Positions 18,801 to 22,573 of a stretch of DNA of 22,573 bases are shown here, piece by piece. The translations under genes and the position numbers were made by a program. The stretch covers positions 1 to 22,573 of the forward strand of contig JBJXHC010000031.1 of assembly GCA_046160825.1 (NCBI GenBank), written 5' to 3'. A model generated the notes under the pieces. It did no database searches. It saw only the letters and a list, made by a program, of their open reading frames with translations, and had not been told where the DNA came from. Source of the stretch: JBJXHC01 sp046160825 (GTDB lineage: Bacteria; Bacteroidota; Ignavibacteria; UBA10030; UBA6906). Within the stretch, counting starts at the first letter, position 1. Each line of letters starts with the position of its first letter.

Positions 18801-20034
18801 GGTGACATGGTTCCGCTTGGTCCTTTCAGCTATAGAGCGGGCTTGGATGCTGCGTGTCGTCGGTATCCCGGTTAACGTTACGACGAATGTTGCAACCGGC
18901 TGGAACCTCGTCTCCAACCCGGTGACAACATCGAGTGATTCCATGACGCAACTGTTCCCGACCTCGTTATTCGCTTACGGATTCAGGTTCGATCCTGGAA
19001 CAGGCTACCAGCAAGCGTATGAACTAACGAACGGGATTGGCTACTGGGCAAAGTTCCCCGGTGCCGCTGCCGTGACGTTCTCCGGCGCGCCGCGTACGAG
19101 TGACTCTGTAAATGTTGTGGCGGGTTGGAATCTCCTTGGCTCCATTTCTGTCCCGGTTGATACGGGGGATGTAACAACCAATCCTCCCGGTATCCAGGCT
19201 TCGGCAATCTTCGGTTATCCGTATTCTCCTCTTCCGAGTGCAGTGATGCCCGGAAAGGGATACTGGATGAAGGCGAATGCTCCGGGCAAAGTCTATCTCG
19301 AAGAATCTCCGGCACCAGCGGGGAGACCGCATACAGCGAATCCTTTGGAAGAGTTGAACACGTTGACGATTACCGATGCAACGGGCACCGGACAAACGCT
19401 CTACTTTGGAGCCGATGCGCGTGGAGTAATTCCGGCAAGCCGTTACGAGATGCCGCCTTCACCACCGGCAGGCGTATTTGATGCACGGTTTGAAAATGCA
19501 CAGGGTGGTTTCATGGTTCAAACGCATGCGCTTGGCGCAGAGACAGCGGAATTCCCCGTGGCGATACAGTCCGCAGTATACCCGCTGACGATCACCTGGA
19601 ACGTGAAGGGTGGCGCAGCATATGAAATGACGGATGCAGCGGGCAATCGTCGTTCGGTCAGTGGAGAGGGAAGCGCTGTGGTTTCTCAGAGCAGCGTTAC
19701 GCGCATCCAGCTTCGCCTTACAAGTGGCAGTGGTGTGCCGGCAGAGTTTGCGCTTCTCCAGAACTATCCAAACCCGTTCAATCCCAGCACGAACCTAAAA
19801 TTTTCATTGCCGGTTGCCAGCAGAGTGAACGTCGAGATCTACAACGTGCTTGGTCAGCGGGTGCGTTCGCTGTTGAGCGACGTCTTGCCAGCCGGATACC
19901 ATGTTGTGGAGTGGGATGGTCGCGGAAACAGCAGCCAGGTTCTTGGTAGCGGCGTGTACTTCGTGAAGTTCACTGCGACAGGAAATCGTGAAGCAGCCTT
20001 TACGGACGTACGCAAGATCATGATGATGAAGTAG
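15814..20034 (+). CDS. Large secreted beta-helix T9SS cargo protein
   Basis: Predicted 1406 residues. Signal peptide ~1-21 (GIVLLLLMLIYIPVLNAQ). Residues ~63-562 form a right-handed beta-helix: an opening GTRTIGGGGDFATFTLAAQAL, rungs such as YIIFDGINVSDGG, NIIRNCAIQLGG and YNNRVSEVFH, and a closing TPDMGADEF identical to that of the 12756 protein. A CARDB-like domain follows (~565-680). Residues ~682-1020 are beta-rich and unassigned, apart from a jelly-roll-like segment near 850-1000. Then the constant tail: GWN module ~1028-1166, TLYFG module ~1183-1295 (QTLYFGAD, MPPSPPAGVFDARF) and type A sorting domain from ~1307 (NYPNPFNPSTNLKF, ending VRKIMMMK). Beta-helices of this kind occur in polysaccharide lyases and in non-enzymatic adhesins; no lyase active-site signature was identified. 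The tail is strikingly similar to that of the 5141 protein, pointing to duplication or conversion. Confidence 0.92.
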   Translation: MRSSGIVLLLLMLIYIPVLNAQSIVAPVGQVEEPIVSGYPDSPLSTETMSKSRTGLESLPPLTGTRTIGGGGDFATFTLAAQALVDSGVGAGGVTFLVTPGSYAERFSVNPVTGASAANLVTFVNNGGVVTVNGTGAAATTDPMITLNGCDYIIFDGINVSDGGTTAADQVEYGFLLRTLGNLGADGATNNIIRNCAIQLGGGGTVAGFSHGVLISNLTTATAANHNNAIRNITVDRSDRGVGQFGQNNAGVITVPDTNIEVSGCVLGATISLGNALTGTTGSAIGIILSASKSIKVFNNHVRALRATNTAYTGAATGIVTQNTSGMVYNNRVSEVFHANATSITPRSIGVQTGAIGGGTMTYYNNFISGITSGYVGAASATVNTFGFRSTNFAGGGGASEYYHNTVLIFDPLLAVPYSSAAFGSFAGAVPMETINNILVNVNSASAPPAAHMAIWDANAAAGFLTSDNNDLSGSPLGLNGTATYSPDLATWQSNNPGLDGSSTDEIPNFVDPSVIPYNLHIDTGFPTALDGGATPIAGITTDYDGDTRDALTPDMGADEFTVPVAKDIRVLAVAPTPSYPSLGSTISIQATIVNQGTEPNPAIVPITYKAGSAPTSSGDGTAESFSPSWVGNSATVTFAVPYPTTVPKHLSIYAKAFYPGDLVAGNDVSSGSVYVLPDTDYVVLELGQINGIYIPFGPAISQAPGTLTLPKGVKGTPASLVGTNSPVDPASVIVPQTSLGVSFADRHFDDAHSPLGVMEGNGSIDMQTWVQNLGYTSSPYTLEWSVGSTIKVPVGRPGLAAPGIDTVDLNGIPAERGTLSTIANVVVNGDSFPSDNSMTFDRTLVYPSPNVRLRYDNGTTTVSTNIGYGGGLAMTAGVRFTASEAMKLANVDAIYRTEGSSDSIWVNVRAAGANDSTPGPIVYSRKFAGSNYLSFNNDYFTLPLGDDAPTFSTGESFWVTLTFPDTNITFPAAAQSNGIVPPITTGRSFFSGDSGVTWFRLVLSAIERAWMLRVVGIPVNVTTNVATGWNLVSNPVTTSSDSMTQLFPTSLFAYGFRFDPGTGYQQAYELTNGIGYWAKFPGAAAVTFSGAPRTSDSVNVVAGWNLLGSISVPVDTGDVTTNPPGIQASAIFGYPYSPLPSAVMPGKGYWMKANAPGKVYLEESPAPAGRPHTANPLEELNTLTITDATGTGQTLYFGADARGVIPASRYEMPPSPPAGVFDARFENAQGGFMVQTHALGAETAEFPVAIQSAVYPLTITWNVKGGAAYEMTDAAGNRRSVSGEGSAVVSQSSVTRIQLRLTSGSGVPAEFALLQNYPNPFNPSTNLKFSLPVASRVNVEIYNVLGQRVRSLLSDVLPAGYHVVEWDGRGNSSQVLGSGVYFVKFTATGNREAAFTDVRKIMMMK

Positions 20035-20038
20035 GAAA

Positions 20039-20060
20039 TTCACCTGTCTGTGGTGGTGAA
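20039..20060 (+). terminator. Hairpin just after the 15814 gene
   Basis: TTCACC (20039-20044) pairs with GGTGAA (20055-20060), loop of 10 nt, 4 nt after the TAG stop. There is no T tract; termination may depend on the larger inverted repeat that follows. Confidence 0.45.
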
Positions 20061-20116
20061 CTGGGTATTTCGCAAAATTGCAGCGTTTTGGAGCTATGAT
20101 TGTCAAAATACCCAGT
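20060..20116. repeat. Long inverted repeat between the 15814 gene and the next promoter
   Basis: ACTGGGTATTT (20060-20070) and AAATACCCAGT (20106-20116) form a perfect 11-bp stem around a 35-nt loop. The loop can itself fold: CAAAA (20073-20077) pairs with TTTTG. There is no transposase or target-site duplication, so an IS origin is not supported. It may be a transcription-end structure or a small element of unknown function. Confidence 0.6.
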
Positions 20117-20122
20117 ATTCCT

Positions 20123-20182
20123 ACGAGGTAAAAAACACGTACTGTTTACAGTTGTACTAAATGTTATCAAGGGCTAACTTTA
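20123..20182 (+). promoter_or_regulatory. Promoter for the 20488 transcription unit, with conserved upstream element
   Basis: TTG at 20152-20154 (in CAGTTGT), a 20-nt spacer and TAACTTTA at 20175-20182. ACGAGG starts at 20123, followed by an A6 run and CGTA at 20138-20141. Spacing from ACGAGG to CAGTTGT matches the promoter of the 15814 gene exactly. Predicted transcription start is near 20188, giving a leader of about 300 nt before the 20488 ATG. AACTTT/AAAGTT (20176-20192) is a small dyad across the start region. Confidence 0.65.
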
Positions 20183-20187
20183 ATCCA

Positions 20188-20290
20188 AAGTTCCCCATGG
20201 TCAGGAAAGAGCCGGTAGCTGTAACTGTCAGACAATTAATACCAACCCAGCACGACCTCGTGTAGTTTTACGTCTGGCATTCCGGCTTTT
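20188..20290 (+). ncRNA. Candidate structured leader RNA or small RNA of unknown class
   Basis: Three nested stems can be drawn. P1 is 20207-20215 with 20282-20290 (9 bp, AAGAGCCGG with CCGGCTTTT, one G-U). P2 is 20227-20233 with 20272-20278 (7 bp, one G-U). P3 is 20250-20254 with 20259-20263 (5 bp, loop ACCT). The 3' side of P1 runs into TTTTC, as in an intrinsic terminator. GTAACTGT (20221-20228) could instead pair with ACAGTTTAC (20301-20309), which excludes P2. I do not recognise a known riboswitch consensus. It could be a premature-termination leader for 20488 or an independent small RNA; chance folding is not excluded. Confidence 0.35.
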
Positions 20291-20333
20291 CTACTCAATT
20301 ACAGTTTACCATTATCAGAACGTAATACTCAAC

Positions 20334-20376
20334 CAGGTTCTTAGTGTACACCGCGAACAAGTCTTCGCGTAACCTG
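20334..20376 (+). promoter_or_regulatory. Second hairpin in the 20488 leader
   Basis: CAGGTT (20334-20339) pairs with AACCTG (20371-20376), enclosing a perfect CGCGAA/TTCGCG stem (20352-20357 with 20364-20369, loop CAAGTC). It lies about 110 nt before the ATG and has no T tract, so it is an untranslated-region structure rather than a terminator. The remaining leader to 20474 shows nothing distinctive. Confidence 0.4.
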
Positions 20377-20474
20377 AAGGAAGAATGTTTTGAACATTGT
20401 AGCCACCCTGTTCTCGAACGATATGTCAACGTGTGTGAAGCATTCAGTATCTCATAACAACCCACCCCTAACCT

Positions 20475-20480
20475 GGAGGA
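20475..20480 (+). promoter_or_regulatory. Ribosome binding site of the 20488 gene
   Basis: GGAGGA seven bases before the ATG at 20488. It confirms this start, which is followed directly by a signal sequence. Confidence 0.8.
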
Positions 20481-20487
20481 ACATCTA

Positions 20488-22281
20488 ATGAAGCAACCAG
20501 CACTCCTTGTGGCTTTGGTCGTTGCTGTATTGGTTTCTTGTGGAAGCCAATCGGTTAATGCCCAGTCATTTGTGGTTCCACTCACCGCGAGCAGCAATGA
20601 CTCGGTTCCACAAGTACGCACGCGTGGTTTTGGTATACTTCCGAGCGCGAGCGTGTGTATTGATACAGCAGACAATTTTGGAGGCTTTCAGGAAGCCGAG
20701 CAGCCGCCTTTTCCACCTTCAGACGTTTTTGAGATTTACTTCAAGGATCCGTTATTGCCTCCCGTATCTTTATGCTTCGGCGAAGGAAGCGGAGCTGATT
20801 TCCGTCCAGCCGTTTCTGTCGGCCAGGCCGATACGTTCTATATACAATTTCAGCCGGGTGGCGGCGGGTATCCTATCAGCCTTTCATGGCCGGCAGGCTT
20901 GGCTTCTGTAGCGACATCGATGCGCATTGTTGATGCGATCACAATGGGTTCATTGATTGATGTCGATATGCTCACCACGACCAACTTTAATGTTGCCAAT
21001 CCGCACACGGCCCTCTTCATTATCATGGAGCCGATTATCATACCTGTAGGCGGTGTGTCGTTCACCAGCTTGACGCCAGCGCAGGTTTTTGATGAGGATC
21101 CATTGAAACCAGGCAAGAGCAGCAAGCCTGCAAAGCGTGTGAAAGCAGGCAAGCCCATCAATATGCCGAATTGGAGCAACGTCCTCAGCGAACTGACTGC
21201 GCAGGGCGGATTCCAGCCCGGCACCAGTGAGAGCGACATTGCCGGCGGTATGGTTGTTGGTATCTCGTACATGGAAAACGTCGGTGGTAAGTTTAAGCCG
21301 ATCAAAGACTCTGCGAATATTTATAGCTGGGTACGTTTGACAAAGTGGGATGCCGCGAAGGCCCTTGGCAAGAGCCACAATGCAATACAGAAGACTTTGC
21401 GCAACAAGGCCTTCGTTCATGAAACAGGTGTGCCGCGCGGGTTTGACTCCACCCTCACGCCGGGTGCCATCAAGCGCAAACCGATGAAAAAGCAAGCCAC
21501 AAAGCTTGACCCCAAGAAGACCCCGAACCGTCTCTTCGCGGAGTTGGTTGCTCTGAAAGTGAATATCGCAGCCAGCGCTCTTGGAAAAACCAATGCAGGT
21601 TTCGGTGAACTCATTTATGATCGAGCGGGTAATCCGTTCGATGAGATGGAAGTGAAAGCTATCTCTCAAAAGGCCGACAGTATGATGACGTACTGGCAGC
21701 AGTATGCGGACTCGCTTTTGGTGCCGGATTATGTGCTCTACGACAGTCTCTATTATGCCACGAAGGATATCAACGCAGCGTTCTCTCACGCGCTTGATAC
21801 GCTGAGCTGGCAGAATCACCCCAACTTGGATAGTTGCAAGTTGGTGATTAACCCTCTCGTCGATATTGGCACGGTGTCATACATGCGCCTGCCGGATGTA
21901 TTCATTCCGACAATCGTTCAGCCGACAAACAACCTTGCTGAAGCACCGGAAGACTTTGAAAGTGCCGACTACGAGGATGCAGATCTCGTACCGACAGCAG
22001 TGAAGTTGTTCCAGAACTTCCCGAATCCCTTCAACCCCACAACGAACATTGCATTCAATCTCGTGGGTGATGCACAGATTACTGTGAGCGTGTACAACAT
22101 GCTGGGCCAGGAAGTTGGTATCCTTGTCGATGGTGAAGACTTTGAAGCAGGTGTACAAACAATTGAATTTGACGCCAGTGCTCTTGCATCGGGCGTGTAC
22201 TTCTATCGTGTCATCGGCCAGAACCTTGAGACGGGTGATCAAATCACCCCGGCAGTTGGCAAAATGATCTTGATGAAGTAG
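20488..22281 (+). CDS. Secreted T9SS cargo protein, full-length paralog of the truncated first gene
   Basis: Predicted 597 residues. Signal sequence ~1-25 (LLVALVVAVLVSCGSQSVNAQ): signal peptidase I cleavage at NAQ is likely, but LVSC also fits a lipobox, so a lipoprotein is possible. Residues ~35-190 are a divergent N-terminal TLYFG-like module: EQPPFPPSDVFEIYF, DTFYIQFQPGGGGYPISLSW and cysteines at ~50 and ~93. A lysine-rich linker follows (~208-230). Residues ~230-480 are the novel region shared with the first gene: ALGKSHNAIQKTL, FAELVALKVNIAAS and DEMEVKAISQKADSMM. A helical fold is likely, but I cannot name a family. The type A sorting domain begins near 510 (NFPNPFNPTTNIAF, MLGQEVGILV, LASGVYFYRV) and ends GKMILMK. 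Its sorting-domain subtype is closest to that of the first gene. The gene has its own promoter, a long structured leader and a terminator. Confidence 0.92.
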   Translation: MKQPALLVALVVAVLVSCGSQSVNAQSFVVPLTASSNDSVPQVRTRGFGILPSASVCIDTADNFGGFQEAEQPPFPPSDVFEIYFKDPLLPPVSLCFGEGSGADFRPAVSVGQADTFYIQFQPGGGGYPISLSWPAGLASVATSMRIVDAITMGSLIDVDMLTTTNFNVANPHTALFIIMEPIIIPVGGVSFTSLTPAQVFDEDPLKPGKSSKPAKRVKAGKPINMPNWSNVLSELTAQGGFQPGTSESDIAGGMVVGISYMENVGGKFKPIKDSANIYSWVRLTKWDAAKALGKSHNAIQKTLRNKAFVHETGVPRGFDSTLTPGAIKRKPMKKQATKLDPKKTPNRLFAELVALKVNIAASALGKTNAGFGELIYDRAGNPFDEMEVKAISQKADSMMTYWQQYADSLLVPDYVLYDSLYYATKDINAAFSHALDTLSWQNHPNLDSCKLVINPLVDIGTVSYMRLPDVFIPTIVQPTNNLAEAPEDFESADYEDADLVPTAVKLFQNFPNPFNPTTNIAFNLVGDAQITVSVYNMLGQEVGILVDGEDFEAGVQTIEFDASALASGVYFYRVIGQNLETGDQITPAVGKMILMK

Positions 22282-22290
22282 GCATTTCAC

Positions 22291-22315
22291 GGGGCTGTCT
22301 GCCTCAGGCAGCCCC
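22291..22315 (+). terminator. Intrinsic terminator after the 20488 gene
   Basis: GGGGCTG (22291-22297) pairs with CAGCCCC (22309-22315) around an 11-nt loop, followed by ATTGTTTCC. It lies 9 nt after the TAG stop. Confidence 0.75.
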
Positions 22316-22418
22316 ATTGTTTCCGATTAACTTCAAAGGGGGGAGTTAAGCATGACTCACAAGCTTGCCCGTCCGCCGTAATTGGAGAACAGAGTGTGTA
22401 AAAGTAAAATCAGTACCG

Positions 22419-22449
22419 TTGGAAAAAATCAATTAATTCACTATGTTCC
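22419..22449 (+). promoter_or_regulatory. Possible promoter for the gene at the right edge
   Basis: TTG at 22419-22421, a 20-nt spacer and TATGTTCC at 22442-22449 match the core spacing of the other promoters, but the ACGRGG/CGTA/CAGTTGT block is absent. The surrounding 22380-22475 stretch is AT-rich. The predicted leader is only about 20 nt. Confidence 0.4.
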
Positions 22450-22474
22450 ACATATTCAAAAAGGTTCAACCTTT

Positions 22475-22573
22475 ATGAAAACAATTCTCTCTCTTGCTAT
22501 GTTGACCGTTCTCGTGTCAGCAATGGCGTTTGCACAGGGCGGCCAGTCATCTGCGACCACCGCGTTATTCAGC
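22475..22573 (+). CDS. Start of a secreted protein, 3'-truncated by window edge
   Basis: ATG 22475 opens a 33-codon frame that runs off the window. The product starts with a clear Sec signal peptide (MKTILSLAMLTVLVSAMAFA) with cleavage expected after AFA, then QGGQSSATT. AAAGG upstream may serve as a ribosome site; it lies in a small dyad (AAAGGT/ACCTTT) close to the ATG. Nothing can be said about function. Context suggests another exported protein of the same locus. Confidence 0.75.
   Translation, partial: MKTILSLAMLTVLVSAMAFAQGGQSSATTALFS

Noticed and set aside
20950..21819. 289-codon open frame on the minus strand
   Set aside because: Lies wholly antisense to the 20488 gene; its sequence is low in recognisable motifs and rich in Arg, Cys and His as expected of a shadow frame.

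Overview
The window holds eight protein-coding genes, all on the + strand, the first and last cut by the window edges. Every gene with a visible N-terminus begins with a secretion signal. Six of the seven with a visible C-terminus end in a type A sorting domain of the type IX secretion system (T9SS), seen as NYPNPFNPST or a close variant about 90-100 residues before a terminal K. That wording of the motif, the Bacteroidota-style promoters (TTG, 20 nt, TAnnTT) and the AGGAG/GGAGGA ribosome sites point to the Ignavibacteria/Chlorobi/Kapabacteria side of the FCB group. The phylum is an inference. No housekeeping gene, enzyme with a visible active site, tRNA, rRNA, CRISPR array or transposase was found.

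Layout. 1-887: 3' part of a T9SS cargo gene, followed by two hairpins. 1239-8857: three genes with 18-nt and 77-nt gaps, a probable operon: a 294-aa minimal protein, a 973-aa protein with seven fibronectin-III-like repeats, and a 1238-aa protein with jelly-roll and CARDB-like domains. A double terminator follows at 8856-8925. 9060-15689: a promoter drives a BNR/sialidase-like propeller protein and, 15 nt downstream, a beta-helix protein that lacks a sorting domain. 15814-20034: a second beta-helix protein with its own promoter. 20035-20487: a 450-nt gap with a hairpin, a long inverted repeat, a promoter and a structured leader that may be an RNA element. 20488-22281: a full-length paralog of the first, truncated gene. 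22475 to the end: the start of another secreted protein.

Common design. Three proteins (5141, 9060, 15814) carry different N-terminal heads on one constant tail: a two-fold GWN/GYWxK module, a roughly 120-residue module with TLYFG, PPxPP and FDxRF, and the T9SS domain. The 12756 protein has the head and GWN module but stops before the rest. The 1239, 2142 and 20488 proteins carry a cysteine-containing form of the TLYFG module at the N-terminus. The locus therefore looks like a set of secreted, surface-attached multidomain proteins (adhesins or matrix/sheath components) that diversify by head swapping and tail duplication. Substrates cannot be read from the sequence.

Regulation. Three promoters (upstream of 9060, 15814 and 20488) share not only the -33/-7 core but also an upstream block, ACGRGG then CGTA then CAGTTGT, with nearly fixed spacing. 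This suggests a common regulator for the set.
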